The notes: a model not told the origin generated them from the letters alone. Positions 45,817-55,960 are shown, counted from the first letter of the stretch. The stretch: 63,011 nt of DNA from Candidatus Venteria ishoeyi (GCF_030378065.1 NZ_JAUCGJ010000024.1:1-63011), one strand, 5' to 3'. Numbers and translations are program-made.

Positions 45817-46563
45817 ATGGCCCCCAAAAAATATAAATTTGATATTCTGGACGGTTTATTACATTTATTCAGTGGGTTTGGACTGATTACCCAAAAAGGC
45901 ATACGCCAATGGGTATTAATTCCCTTGCTGATCAATGTCGTATTATTTGCCGGACTGATTATTTATACAAGTATGCAAATGGATTTGCTCGCTGTTTCTT
46001 TTGAGAACTGGCTACCCAACTGGCTGGACTGGTTGAGCATCTTATTATGGCCATTATTTATTTTAAGCGTGGTGATGTTTGTTTTTTTTGGCTTTACTTT
46101 TATTGCCAATTTTATTGCCGCACCTTTTAATGCCTTGTTGTCCGCAGCGGTTGAACGCCACTTGACCGGACAAGAACCCAGCGAGGCAAAAACGACTTTA
46201 TGGGCGATGGTTATCGGCAGCCTGCTTGATGAACTGCGCAAACTCACTTATAACCTGTTGCGCCTGCTACCCATTTTAATTTTATTTATTATTCCCGGCC
46301 TGCAATTGATTGCTCCGGTTTTATTATTTTTATTCACCATCTGGATGTTGACGCTGCAATATGTTGATTATCCAATGGGCAATAATGGCCTGAATTTTAA
46401 GACACAGCGCGAGTATTTACGCAAACGCCGTTTATTAAGCCTGAGTTTTGGTTCCGGCACATTCCTGATTACCCTGATTCCTGGTTTAAATTTACTGGTC
46501 ATACCGGTTGCCGTTGCTGGTGCAACGCGCTTGTGGGTGGAAGAATTTATGCAGCAGCAATAA
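45817..46563 (+). CDS. cysZ: CysZ-like sulfate transporter / EI24 domain protein
   Basis: A 248-aa membrane protein with several hydrophobic helices. It shows CysZ-type features: LHLFSGFGLITQKGIRQWVLIPLLIN at the start, FIANFIAAPFNALLSAAVERHLTG, YVDYPMGNNGLNFKTQREYLRKRR, and a final VPVAVAGATRLWVEE-like end. CysZ brings sulfate into the cell for cysteine synthesis. Solitary; the leader is an intergenic repeat. Confidence 0.88.
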   Translation: MAPKKYKFDILDGLLHLFSGFGLITQKGIRQWVLIPLLINVVLFAGLIIYTSMQMDLLAVSFENWLPNWLDWLSILLWPLFILSVVMFVFFGFTFIANFIAAPFNALLSAAVERHLTGQEPSEAKTTLWAMVIGSLLDELRKLTYNLLRLLPILILFIIPGLQLIAPVLLFLFTIWMLTLQYVDYPMGNNGLNFKTQREYLRKRRLLSLSFGSGTFLITLIPGLNLLVIPVAVAGATRLWVEEFMQQQ

Positions 46564-46717
46564 AATGATTGTATCGCGCTTCTGAGTCAGACATTTTTAT
46601 TTCCTATCGTATGCAGATGCAGTTAATGCGAATAATAAAAATTATTAAACCCCATCCACTTTGAAAATGACAAAAAGTGCAGTTTTCAACTTATAGATTT
46701 TCAGGTAAATAACTGCC

Positions 46718-46753
46718 AAAAAACCTGACAGGTCTTGAAGACCTGTCAGGTTT
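46718..46753 (-). terminator. Intrinsic terminator of hemE
   Basis: AAACCTGACAGGTCTT, one base, then its exact complement; six T follow on the minus strand. It lies 33 bp after the hemE stop and can also stop the convergent cysZ transcript. Confidence 0.92.
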
Positions 46754-46786
46754 CCGTGAGAAATTTAATTATCTAAAAAACTATAT

Positions 46787-47851
46787 TTATACGTGATAAG
46801 GTACGCTGAATTCATGTACCGCATCAACAAACGCCTTGGCATGTTCCGGGTTGATGGTCGGGTGAATACCGTGGCCCAGGTTAAATACATGACCATTACC
46901 GTGACCAAAGTCAGCCAGTATGCCTTTAACTTCTTCGCGAATGCGCTCCGGGTTGGCGTATAACACGCAAGGGTCCATATTGCCCTGCAAGGCCACGCGC
47001 TCACCTACCTGCGCCCGCGCTTTGCTAATATTGGTTGTCCAATCCAGACCTAAGGCATCACAACCAGTATCAGCCATTGCGTCCAGCCATTCGCCGCCAT
47101 CTTTGGTAAACAAAATCACCGGCACGCGCTGGCCTTCATGCTCACGTTGCAGACCGGCGACAATTTTTTGCATATAAGCCAGCGAAAATGCCTGATAATC
47201 ACGTTCAGTTAAGACCCCGCCCCAGGTATCAAATATCATCACCGCCTGCGCACCGGCCTGAATCTGCGCATTAAGATACACAATGACCGATTCAGCAACC
47301 GTTTCCAGCAATTGATGTAATAAAGCGGGTTCATTGAACAGCATACCCTTGCTATACTGGAACTGTTTGGTACTGCCGCCTTCTATCATGTAGGTGGCCA
47401 GCGTCCAGGGACTGCCAGAAAAGCCGATGAGAGGCACACGCCCATTCAGTTCGCGGCGAATCAGGCGCACAGCGTCCACCACATAAGCCAGCGAATCTTC
47501 CGGGTCAGGTACGCCTAAAGCCTGTATATCACGGCTATTGCGCAGCGGGCGCTCAAATCTTGGGCCTTCGCCTTCGTTGAAATACAAGCCCAGGCCCATT
47601 GCATCGGGAATGGTGAGAATATCGGAAAATAAAATGGCGGCATCCAGTTCAAAACGTTCCAGTGGCTGTAAAGTCACTTCACAAGCCAATTCCGGATTCT
47701 GGCATAATGCCATGAAATTACCAGCACGTTCGCGGGTGGCGCGGTATTCAGGTAAATAGCGCCCAGCCTGGCGCATCATCCAGACAGGTGTTTTATCAAC
47801 AGGTTGGCGTAACAGGGCGCGTAAAAAACGATCATTTTGTAATTGTGTCAT
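46787..47851 (-). CDS. hemE: Uroporphyrinogen decarboxylase
   Basis: Converts uroporphyrinogen III to coproporphyrinogen III in haem synthesis. The start [13 protein letters not shown] gives 354 aa, normal for HemE; a second ATG lies one codon upstream, and the 366-aa version from 47887 is unlikely. Active-site segments: [47 protein letters not shown] and NLGHGIHP. Divergent from purC. Confidence 0.97.
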   Translation of the reverse strand: MTQLQNDRFLRALLRQPVDKTPVWMMRQAGRYLPEYRATRERAGNFMALCQNPELACEVTLQPLERFELDAAILFSDILTIPDAMGLGLYFNEGEGPRFERPLRNSRDIQALGVPDPEDSLAYVVDAVRLIRRELNGRVPLIGFSGSPWTLATYMIEGGSTKQFQYSKGMLFNEPALLHQLLETVAESVIVYLNAQIQAGAQAVMIFDTWGGVLTERDYQAFSLAYMQKIVAGLQREHEGQRVPVILFTKDGGEWLDAMADTGCDALGLDWTTNISKARAQVGERVALQGNMDPCVLYANPERIREEVKGILADFGHGNGHVFNLGHGIHPTINPEHAKAFVDAVHEFSVPYHV

Positions 47852-47941
47852 CATTAAGGCTTTGAGTCGTTGCAACAAAATCCCCATAATAGCGGTTTTG
47901 CGCCACAGGTGCTACTACTAAGAAAATTTCAAGGAAACATT

Positions 47942-48832
47942 ATGCAAGCAAGTAGTTTATATGAAAGCACATTAACCAGCCTGCCGCTGGTTCAGAAAGG
48001 TAAAGTCCGTGATATTTATACGGTTGATGATGAGCATTTGTTGATTGTCACCACTGATCGCCTGTCCGCGTTCGATGTTATTTTACCCGATCCGATTCCA
48101 GGTAAAGGCGCGGTATTAACTGCGGTATCTAACTTCTGGTTTTCCCAGACCGAAAACCTGATTCCCAATCATCTGGTGGATTATCCGCTGGATAAGGTAT
48201 GCACGGCAGAGGAACTGGCACAGATTGCAGGCCGGGCCATCGTGGTGAAAAAATTACGCCCCCTGCCGGTGGAAGCGATTGTACGCGGTTATCTGGTGGG
48301 TTCGGGCTGGAAGGATTATCAAAAAACCGGTGCCGTGTGTGGTATTGATTTGGCATCAGGCTTACAGTTGGCGGATCAACTGCCACAGCCGATTTATACC
48401 CCGTCAACCAAAGCTGATGTTGGTGAGCATGATGAAAATGTAGATTTTGACTATACTGTAAAAAAACTGGGGCAGGATTTAGCCGAACAGGTACGCGATG
48501 TCAGCTTGCAACTGTATAGCCAGGCGCGGGAATACGCGGCACAACGTGGTATTATTATTGCCGATACTAAATTTGAATTTGGTCTGGATGCGCAGGATAA
48601 TCTGGTTTTAATTGATGAGGCCCTGACCCCGGATTCTTCACGTTTCTGGCCTGCGGATCAATATCAGCCGGGTAAAAATCCCCCCAGCTTTGATAAGCAG
48701 TTTGTGCGTGATTATCTGGAAACCCTGGATTGGAATAAACAAGCGCCCGGCCCTGCATTACCTGCTGATATCCAGGAAAAAACGGCGGCAAAATATCGTG
48801 AAGCGCAGACGCGCTTAATCGAGAACATCTGA
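47942..48832 (+). CDS. purC: Phosphoribosylaminoimidazole-succinocarboxamide synthase
   Basis: Joins CAIR and aspartate to SAICAR in purine synthesis. The 296-aa form starting at [10 protein letters not shown] (AAGGA 7 nt upstream) is the longer PurC type. Motifs: [64 protein letters not shown] and [14 protein letters not shown]. Monocistronic. Confidence 0.97.
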   Translation: MQASSLYESTLTSLPLVQKGKVRDIYTVDDEHLLIVTTDRLSAFDVILPDPIPGKGAVLTAVSNFWFSQTENLIPNHLVDYPLDKVCTAEELAQIAGRAIVVKKLRPLPVEAIVRGYLVGSGWKDYQKTGAVCGIDLASGLQLADQLPQPIYTPSTKADVGEHDENVDFDYTVKKLGQDLAEQVRDVSLQLYSQAREYAAQRGIIIADTKFEFGLDAQDNLVLIDEALTPDSSRFWPADQYQPGKNPPSFDKQFVRDYLETLDWNKQAPGPALPADIQEKTAAKYREAQTRLIENI

Positions 48833-48946
48833 ACAGTAATAGCTTTGGGAATGAGGTATAGCGGATTTCCCAAAGTGCTTAATCCGGTATTTCGGGAAAG
48901 CTCTGTAGGCATTCCCGAAATAGATAAAAATTTTTCAAAATTTATT

Positions 48947-49190
48947 ATGACGCAACAAAAAAACAGCTTTGATGCCACAACCAAAACATTTTATGGGGAT
49001 TTATTTAAACGCTGGGGGTTTGCGGTAGAAACCGAGCGGGAAGTTTTTTCTCATGCGTGTAGTATTGATTTAGTGGCGATATCTGAAAACTCCGAAGAAC
49101 TTTTTTGCCTCTAATGAAATCAATGTCTTACATGGATATGTGCCGCCTAAAATCAATAACTTATGGACTGTTTCAGAGTTTTCAGGGTGA
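48947..49190 (+). pseudogene. Frameshifted fragment of an unknown, possibly nuclease-like, gene
   Basis: An ORF from MTQQKNSFD reads TKTFYGDLFKRWGFAVETEREVFSHACSIDLVAI and then meets a stop at 49112 after a T-run (about 49098-49104). The next frame continues with NEINVLHGYVPPKINNLWTVSEFSG to 49190. This fits a one-base slip in the T-run, perhaps with an internal deletion. The ETEREVF...IDLV pattern resembles PD-(D/E)XK-like proteins, but I cannot name the family. The rest of the 48833-49413 gap has no supported gene. Confidence 0.45.
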
Positions 49191-49413
49191 TACGTAAAGT
49201 TAGCTGTCAGAAAAATACCAGCAGTTCCCGGTCAGAATCATGTAACACACTGATATTGAATGTATATTAGAATATTAGTGCTCACTAAGTTGTAAAAATA
49301 CAACTTGGTTTATCAATGACTTGCAAGGCAACCGGGAATTCCTGGAAAAATACCGAGGCAACTTTTAGTAAAATATGAGAAAATAAGTATATTTATAAAA
49401 TTCAGGATCACAG

Positions 49414-50436
49414 ATGAAATTTAATAGAAATATTAGAGAGTTAGAAGAAAATGCTATTTTGTGGTGGCCTGAACACCTGAATAAAGCAAATGCAGCAATT
49501 AGTGTTATTCCAAAGCTACTACAAACTCAAGACGATTTCTTAAAAATTATCTCACTCTCAAAGAAAAATCCATATCAAGTTTTTGATCTTCTTGAGGCTT
49601 CTGAATTCCCAGCCAACTTATTTCTAAAACATCTATGTGTTCTCGCTGATTATGGTGGTGAACCAATACAAAGGCTTGGTAGAGCTTTTTCCTCAATTTT
49701 TCAGTCTGGAAAAAGCAAGCATTCCATAGAATTCTCATGGAACTCAAATAATTATATTTACGATTTTAAATGCCTTCCAGTACGTGGTCTTGGCAACAAA
49801 AAACTATTTATAGATGGCGAAGGTTTAATTGAAGTAAAAATACTATCTGACCTGTACAGAGACATGATTATCCTATTGATGTTTGGTTCAACATCAACTG
49901 TTAATGAAGAGGCTGGCTTGTTAGCTTGTGAAATTGGCACATTATTAGGGGAGGCAGAAGTTTTAGAAAAATATGTTAAAGAACGTTATATAAATGTAAG
50001 CCGTATAACAGGTGGTGCGACTGCAAATTCTTTAGGTCAGCTTGCCCAACAAGAAATAGTAAAACATTTATCAGAATCATTGGGTTATAACTATTGTGTG
50101 ATCAGTAATGGATATATTGCATTAGATGGATATAAAAAAGAAAGTGGTATGCCCTTTGATATAGTTGTGGAAAAAGGAGATAGAAAAGTAGGAATAGAAG
50201 TTAGTTTTCAAGTTACAACAAATAGCACTATTGAACGAAAATCAGGGCAAGCAGCAGATCGTATAAATCTTATGCATTCAAACGGTCATAAAATTGCTTA
50301 CGTTTTAGATGGTGCAGGTAATTTCCAAAGAAAATCAGCCATATCTAATATTTGTGCTAATAGTGATTGTACAGTCGCTTATTCAAATCAAGAGTTTGAT
50401 ACTCTTTCAAAGTGGATAGGTGAAACACTTGATTAA
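49414..50436 (+). CDS. Predicted type II restriction endonuclease
   Basis: A 340-aa protein directly upstream of, and overlapping by 17 bp, a cytosine-5 methyltransferase, so it is almost certainly the paired restriction enzyme. The only core I can point to is about residues 248-270: GMPFDIVVEKGDRKVGIEVSFQVTTN, a PD-(D/E)XK-like D...E-V-S where Ser takes the Lys position. N-terminal helices are of unknown role. The codons are strongly AT-rich compared with flanking genes, indicating transfer. ATG 49414 lies near TTCAGGATCAC, a modest ribosome site. Confidence 0.8.
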   Translation: MKFNRNIRELEENAILWWPEHLNKANAAISVIPKLLQTQDDFLKIISLSKKNPYQVFDLLEASEFPANLFLKHLCVLADYGGEPIQRLGRAFSSIFQSGKSKHSIEFSWNSNNYIYDFKCLPVRGLGNKKLFIDGEGLIEVKILSDLYRDMIILLMFGSTSTVNEEAGLLACEIGTLLGEAEVLEKYVKERYINVSRITGGATANSLGQLAQQEIVKHLSESLGYNYCVISNGYIALDGYKKESGMPFDIVVEKGDRKVGIEVSFQVTTNSTIERKSGQAADRINLMHSNGHKIAYVLDGAGNFQRKSAISNICANSDCTVAYSNQEFDTLSKWIGETLD

Positions 50437-51703
50437 ATTTATTGATTTATTTGCTGGCACTGGTGGTATACGACTAGCAATGGAGCAAGCTTGTTTAGAG
50501 CTTGGAATAGATGCCGAATGTGTATTTAGTTCTGAAATAGATAAAAATGCTTGTATATCTTATGAACTAAATTTTGGTGAAAATCCTTATTCAGATATTA
50601 AAGAAGTTAATGAATTTCCTGATTTTGATTTTTTGTTAGCTGGCTTTCCATGTCAATCATTCTCATATGCTGGAAAAAGAAAAGGGTTTGGTGATATTAG
50701 AGGAACGCTTTTTTTCGATATTGAAAGAATTCTAAATCAAAAAAAACCTAACTATCTTTTATTGGAAAATGTGAGAGGGTTGACTACTCACAATAAAGGA
50801 AGAACTTATCAAACAATTAAAGAGAAACTAGAAGCTATTGGGTACTCCGTTGATTATCTTTTATTAAACTCTAGTAATTATGATGTTCCGCAGAATAGAG
50901 TGAGAATATATATTCTTGGTGTAATGAATAGAAAACTAAATATTACTTTAAATAGTGATCTTGGTGCGGCTGATACTCATAAATTCAAATTAAGTACAGA
51001 TAATTTTCAGGCATCACTATTTGAAGAAGAAAAAATAAAACCCAAAACTGTTAAAAATATATTGGAAAAAAATCCAGATTCTAAATACATTTGTTCCCCC
51101 GATTTCACAAGCAAGCTTAAAAATGTAGTCGGCAGTGATTTCACCCAACTTAATGGGTGTAGGTTGATAGATTATCGCGGTGGTAATTCATTGCATTCAT
51201 GGGAATTAGGTGTGAAAGGTATTTGTACCCCTAACGAAATAGAGTTTATGAATCTTCTTATATCCAATCGCAGAAAAAAAATATTTGGCACACATCAAGA
51301 TGGAAAGCGTTTAACTAGAGATCAAATTGAAACTTTTTATCACGCTAAGGACTTTAATAAAGTTACTTTATCACTTATAAAAAAAGGCTATTTAAGCTGT
51401 TATGATGGTCAATATAATCCCGTCTGTGGGAATATGTCCTTTGAGGTATTTAAGTTTTTAGATCCTGAAGGAATCTCAATTACTCTAACTGCATCTGATT
51501 CTAATCGACTAGGTATAGTCCAGAATAATGTTGCTAGGCGTATCACTCCTAGAGAATGTGCGAGACTTCAAGGCTATCCAGATACTTATAAACTTTTAGA
51601 GAACGATAGTGCCGTTTATAAGCAAATGGGAAATGGTGTATCAGTTCCAGTTGTTAAAGCCGTCTTACAAGATTTCATTGAGCATAATATAAAAAATAGC
51701 TAA
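50420..51703 (+). CDS. DNA (cytosine-5) methyltransferase
   Basis: Protective methyltransferase of the type II pair. The 427-aa protein has the C5 motifs in order: I FIDLFAGTGGIRLAME, IV AGFPCQSFSYAG (catalytic Cys), VI LLENVRGL, VIII QNRVRIYILG, IX RRITPRECARLQGYPD and X YKQMGNGVSVPVV. A long target-recognition region lies between VIII and IX. The start is GTG 50420 within the upstream gene (TTG 50429 also possible). AT-rich like its partner. Confidence 0.95.
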   Translation: MKHLIKFIDLFAGTGGIRLAMEQACLELGIDAECVFSSEIDKNACISYELNFGENPYSDIKEVNEFPDFDFLLAGFPCQSFSYAGKRKGFGDIRGTLFFDIERILNQKKPNYLLLENVRGLTTHNKGRTYQTIKEKLEAIGYSVDYLLLNSSNYDVPQNRVRIYILGVMNRKLNITLNSDLGAADTHKFKLSTDNFQASLFEEEKIKPKTVKNILEKNPDSKYICSPDFTSKLKNVVGSDFTQLNGCRLIDYRGGNSLHSWELGVKGICTPNEIEFMNLLISNRRKKIFGTHQDGKRLTRDQIETFYHAKDFNKVTLSLIKKGYLSCYDGQYNPVCGNMSFEVFKFLDPEGISITLTASDSNRLGIVQNNVARRITPRECARLQGYPDTYKLLENDSAVYKQMGNGVSVPVVKAVLQDFIEHNIKNS

Positions 51704-52182
51704 CAAAAGTATCCAGCGGACAGCCAAAAGCTGTGCCGCTCATGCCTCGCTATGCAGCTTCTATCTTCCGCTGATGCTAGACGATAATAAACAAGATAGC
51801 TTGGCATGTATGCCTTTTGCGCATTTTCGTCAATTGAATGCAATAGAATTAAAGGGTTGTCATGATGTATTGACTGTGAAAGATTTTAATAAAATCATGT
51901 ATTACACAGAGGCTTCATTTTTGGCTATATTGATCTTTTTGGTCAAACAAACCGCCTCTACGCAACAATGTACCTAGAGCACACAGAATTTTTATTCATC
52001 TTTAAGGCGTAAAAACAGGCGCGATGAAGTATTCAGGGCGACTATTTTTATTTCCCGGGATGAATAGATGGAAACGATTTTGATAGATAAAACGTGGAAA
52101 TAACTAACGTAGAGACTTAACATTGCTACGTCTCTACAATGAAATAACAACAGCCTTGAATAGGCGAAATAAAAGACTTGCT
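51704..52182. other. Intergenic region with a hairpin and a repeat fragment
   Basis: Just after the methyltransferase, TCCAGCGGACAG... and ...TTCCGCTGATG can pair, with an inner AGC/GCT stem; this could be a terminator. At 51978-52023 a stretch matches the left half of the 160-bp hairpin element (ACAGAATTTTTATTCATC, AAGGCGTAAAAACAGGCGC); both ends are missing. No gene is supported; a 67-codon ORF at 51774 looks random. Confidence 0.6.
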
Positions 52183-53007
52183 ATGGACAATCTGATTATT
52201 GGTTTTATCGTTATTGCTTTATATCTGGCAGCAAGTACTCGTCTGTCGTTATTCCAAAGTATTTTTCAGTCCTGGTTGCCGCAATGGGCCTTGCAAAAAG
52301 ACAGGCTGCATGTGCAGTTTCTTTGGCTGGGCGGCATAGCCGTGCTGTTACACACGATTTTATTGTATTTCCAGATTCATGCAGGTGCTGGAATTAGCCT
52401 GGGCTTTTTTAACGCCGCCTCTATGGTGAGTTGGTTGATTGCCCTGGCTTTGCTGATAATGAGTTTCTCGCGTCCTTTGGAAAACCTGGCGCTGGTTTTA
52501 TTTCCCTTCGTCATATTAATGGTCGTTTTTACTTTATTGCTGCCCGATACCCGCTTATTACCCGAGCATCCCGGCATGGGCCTGACCCTGCATGTCTTAA
52601 TCTCTATTTTGGCCTATAGTTTATTTTGCCTGTCAGCTTTGCTGGTGTTGTTTCTTAATGTACAAGAATATTATCTGCACCACAAAAAACCCATGAAAAT
52701 CATGACCCATCTGCCACCGATACAAGTCATGGAAAACTTGCTGCTTCAAGTCATCTGGGTGGCGATGGTGTTGCTTTCTATCAGTCTGGTGACAGGCGGT
52801 TTATTTATTGAAAACCTGTTTGGGCAGCATTTAGTACATAAGACGCTATTATCAATTATCGCCTGGCTGCTGTTTGCTGTTTTATTGTGGGGACGCAGAC
52901 GTTATGGTTGGCGTGGGCGTTTACTGCTGTATTGGATTTTTGGTGGGGTGTTTGTGCTGATGCTGGGCTATTTTGGCAGTAAACTGGTGCTGGAGTTCGT
53001 CGTATAA
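52183..53007 (+). CDS. ypjD: YpjD/CcsA-like cytochrome c assembly family membrane protein
   Basis: A 274-aa protein with eight or so helices. It has the central SILAYSLFCLSALLVLFLNVQEYYLHHKKP region and the LHVLISILAYS histidine typical of the YpjD/CorE branch of the cytochrome-c-assembly (CcsA) family. Starting at MDNLIIGF (52183) removes a 20-residue hydrophilic prefix. In other gammaproteobacteria the gene neighbours ffh; here it precedes tssF by 46 bp. Confidence 0.85.
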   Translation: MDNLIIGFIVIALYLAASTRLSLFQSIFQSWLPQWALQKDRLHVQFLWLGGIAVLLHTILLYFQIHAGAGISLGFFNAASMVSWLIALALLIMSFSRPLENLALVLFPFVILMVVFTLLLPDTRLLPEHPGMGLTLHVLISILAYSLFCLSALLVLFLNVQEYYLHHKKPMKIMTHLPPIQVMENLLLQVIWVAMVLLSISLVTGGLFIENLFGQHLVHKTLLSIIAWLLFAVLLWGRRRYGWRGRLLLYWIFGGVFVLMLGYFGSKLVLEFVV

Positions 53008-53053
53008 AATACATATCAGTATTGGAAATACTTTCCAGAATAAGGAGGTTTTT

Positions 53054-54877
53054 ATGAAATTAACCGAAGATCAAGCCTTATTGCGTTATTACATGCAGGA
53101 GCTGGCTTATTTGCGCCGCAGTGGTATGTCATTTGCCCAGCGTTATCCCAAAATTGCCGCGCGCCTGGAACTGGGGGAAAATGAATCCCCTGATCCGCAT
53201 GTTGAGCGTTTGCTGGAAGGTTTTGCGCTGCTGACCGGACGGGTTCAATATAATATCGATAGTGAGTTTTCCATTTTTACCACCGCTTTAATGGAAAATT
53301 TATATCCACATTATCTGGCTCCGATTCCTTCCATGTCGATTGCGCAGTTTGATGTAGATGCCGAGCAGGGTTTGTTGGTGGAAGGCTTTAATCTGCCAAA
53401 ACACACGCCTTTATTTATCAAGTCCACAGAAGAAATCACCTGCCGTTTTCGTACCTGTTATCCGGTGCAACTGTGGCCGTTTACGGTGAAATTTGCCGGT
53501 TTTGAACCAACCAATCGTTATGATTTCCTGGATAGCAATACCAGTGTCACGACGGTCTTGCGTTTGCGTTTGCAGGTGATGGATGGCGTCAACCTCAGTA
53601 CCTTGTTATGTCAGCAATTACGTTTTCATTTGCACGGGCAATGGGCGGACATGAGCCAGCTTTATGAGTTGTTATTCTGTAATGTCTGCCAGATTGCTTT
53701 GCTCAAACAAGATCAAACCACACCGGTGTGTTTGCCTTTAGATGCTTTGACCCCGGTAGGGTTTCACGATCAGGTATTACCGGCGTTTGAACACGCGCAC
53801 CCGGCTTATCGTTTACTACAGGAATATTTTGCTTTTCCAGAGAAATTTTTATTTTTTGATATCGCGCAGCTCGATAAACTCAATGCCGCAGAAGGCGATG
53901 AATATTTTGATTTATTATTTATGCTTAATCAGCGCCCTGGTGAAAAGCTGTTAATTGATGCCGAGAATTTCCGTCTGGGTTGTACGCCGATTATTAATTT
54001 ATTTAACCAACTCACCGAGCCGCTACGCATCCATCAGCGCCAGACTGAATATCGCCTGATCCCGGATTTACGCCGTGAACACAGCACGGAAATCCACAGT
54101 ATTCGTCGTTTGTCCGCAATCAGTGATGAGTCCGATACCAGCCGGGATATTCAACCTTATTTTTCCTTCCGTCACGATATGGAGGGCAAAGAACACCGCA
54201 GTTTCTGGTCCGGGTGCAGAATTTTTTCAGAACGTGCGGATCTGCCCGGTACGGAAATACTGATCACGTTTATGGATTTGGATTTCACGCCCAACCAGCC
54301 CGCGCAGGATACGGTGTTTGCACACACCTTATGCACCAATCGCCATTTGGCTGAACAGGTGCCTGCTAATGCTTCTTTGCAAATCGAAGCAGTTGCGCCT
54401 TTAACCCATATCACCTGTTTAAATAAACCCACACCGCAACTTGACCCGCCACTGCGCGGTGACAGCGTATGGCGTTTGGTTTCACATTTATCTTTAAATC
54501 ATTTGTCTTTAACTGCAAACAGTGAAGAAAGTTTATTGGCATTGCGGGAATTATTACGTTTATATCAGTTTGCCGCGCCACATAAACCCATTGATCGGCA
54601 GGTTGCAGGCATTCGCAGCTTAGCCTGTAAACAAAGTGTTGAGCGCCTTGGCCCGGATGCCTGGCGGGGGTTTGTCAGGGGGTTTGAAATCACCCTGGAA
54701 TTTGATGATGAGTTGTATGTGGGCAGCAGCGCGTTTTTGCTGGCCAGCGTCTTAAATCACTTCTTCCCGCTGTATACTTCGGCGAATTCATTTACACGTC
54801 TGGTCATTAAAAATACGCGCAAAGAAGGTATCTGGAAAAAGTGGCCGTCAAGAACGGGAGAAAAAACTTTATTATAA
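53054..54877 (+). CDS. tssF: Type VI secretion baseplate subunit TssF
   Basis: Baseplate wedge component (VasA/ImpG). At 607 aa it begins LLRYYMQELAYLRRSGMSFAQRYPKIAARL, the hallmark N-terminus, followed by PDPHVERLLEGFALLTGRVQ and LYPHYLAPIPSMSIAQF. The C-terminal segment GFVRGFEITLEFDDELYVGSSAFLLASVLNHFFPLYTSANSF is also typical. A perfect AAGGAGG fixes the start at 53054. tssE and tssG, normally adjacent, are absent, and a terminator follows directly. An orphan, so either scattered T6SS loci exist or it has another partner. Confidence 0.95.
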   Translation: MKLTEDQALLRYYMQELAYLRRSGMSFAQRYPKIAARLELGENESPDPHVERLLEGFALLTGRVQYNIDSEFSIFTTALMENLYPHYLAPIPSMSIAQFDVDAEQGLLVEGFNLPKHTPLFIKSTEEITCRFRTCYPVQLWPFTVKFAGFEPTNRYDFLDSNTSVTTVLRLRLQVMDGVNLSTLLCQQLRFHLHGQWADMSQLYELLFCNVCQIALLKQDQTTPVCLPLDALTPVGFHDQVLPAFEHAHPAYRLLQEYFAFPEKFLFFDIAQLDKLNAAEGDEYFDLLFMLNQRPGEKLLIDAENFRLGCTPIINLFNQLTEPLRIHQRQTEYRLIPDLRREHSTEIHSIRRLSAISDESDTSRDIQPYFSFRHDMEGKEHRSFWSGCRIFSERADLPGTEILITFMDLDFTPNQPAQDTVFAHTLCTNRHLAEQVPANASLQIEAVAPLTHITCLNKPTPQLDPPLRGDSVWRLVSHLSLNHLSLTANSEESLLALRELLRLYQFAAPHKPIDRQVAGIRSLACKQSVERLGPDAWRGFVRGFEITLEFDDELYVGSSAFLLASVLNHFFPLYTSANSFTRLVIKNTRKEGIWKKWPSRTGEKTLL

Positions 54878-54905
54878 AAAAAGCACGTCGAAACGTGCTT
54901 TTTTT
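54876..54905 (+). terminator. Intrinsic terminator of tssF
   Basis: AAAAAAGCACGT-cgaa-ACGTGCTTTTTTT begins at the tssF stop codon. The following gap to 55194 is AT-rich and holds the promoter region of the next gene, with no other feature seen. Confidence 0.95.
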
Positions 54906-55194
54906 ATTTTAATATAACAGTTCTGCAACTTGCATAAACATAAAGGCACTCTTACTGGTTTTGCAATTCCCGCAAATCCCTTTATACAATAACCCCTAGA
55001 CATAAATTGCGGTGTTCATTTGCTAATTCTACAATGCAGTTATAATCACAATTTGGACAGATAGAAAAAAAATTAACTTCATTTAGAAAATTTCCTGAAA
55101 TTACTTGTTATATGCAGGATTTATAGTTAAACTGAAAATCACATCATATAGATGTAACTATCTTATTTTAATAATATTCAGGAGTAATTAAGCC

Positions 55195-55569
55195 ATGCGT
55201 ATTTTAACCATAACGGGCATCCTTTCATTAACATTTGGTCTTACTTTTGCAGCAATACCTGCACAGGCTGATGACATAGATGACCTTACTGATTGTGTTG
55301 AGGCATCACAGAAGTTACAAGACATTTCCTATAAAGCGTTTAACTTAAACAAAGAAACTCAACCTTTATTAGAAATGGCAACTAAAAAGGCGAAAGAATA
55401 TGAAGATCAAGTAATGTCTGGAGCTGAAAATAAAGTACTTGCTGCATTTGATGCCGCACAAACAGCCGCATTTAGAAATTGGAAAAATAAAGATAAAGAA
55501 TTGATCAAAACTCAGAATAAATTGAGAAAACTAAAGAAAAAAATGGAAAAAATATGTTCTCCACTATAG
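55195..55569 (+). CDS. Small secreted helical protein, unknown
   Basis: A 124-aa protein with a signal peptide (about 1-25, cleavage near AQA/DDID). The mature part is mostly helical and Lys/Glu-rich, with two Cys (LTDCVEA near the start, EKICSPL at the end) that could pair and close a helical bundle. TTCAGGAG lies upstream of the ATG. No family recognised. Monocistronic. Confidence 0.7.
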   Translation: MRILTITGILSLTFGLTFAAIPAQADDIDDLTDCVEASQKLQDISYKAFNLNKETQPLLEMATKKAKEYEDQVMSGAENKVLAAFDAAQTAAFRNWKNKDKELIKTQNKLRKLKKKMEKICSPL

Positions 55570-55596
55570 TTGTTTTGGTAATGGGGACGCTACTAG

Positions 55597-55705
55597 GAGC
55601 CTGTCCGAGAACTTAGTTTTTCAAAAAACTGGATTTTTAAGTTATTGATAAATAAGGGGTTAAATTTAGCAAAATAATTTAATTTTGCTATTCTCGGACA
55701 GCCTC
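55597..55705. mobile_element. MITE-like element with CTAG target duplication
   Basis: 109 bp with terminal inverted repeats GAGCCTGTCCGAGAA / complement of GAGGCTGTCCGAGAA, flanked by CTAG at 55593-55596 and 55706-55709. AT-rich and non-coding centre. One end also occurs alone at 18101. The following stretch to 55960 has hydrophobic reading frames but no start or family I can support. Confidence 0.85.
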
Positions 55706-55960
55706 CTAGTACAGCAATCGGTAAATACCGATAATAATAATTAACCATTAAGACAAGGATTTTGGTCAAATTGTTATTATTTACATTTATGCGCTGTCAG
55801 ATCTATCCTGGCAGCATTATTATTTTTATTTATTTTATTGTGGTTGCTGCATCCCTGGTGTCATCGCTATATAGAATATGGCGGCGCGGGGCTTGCTTAT
55901 GCGATTTGCGGTTATTTCGCGCACCAGCAATTGCATACCAGGTTATTCCAATATTATTAA

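Noticed and set aside
51774-51977. 67-codon ORF after the methyltransferase
   Set aside because: No recognisable motif, overlaps a decayed repeat region and lacks a good ribosome site.
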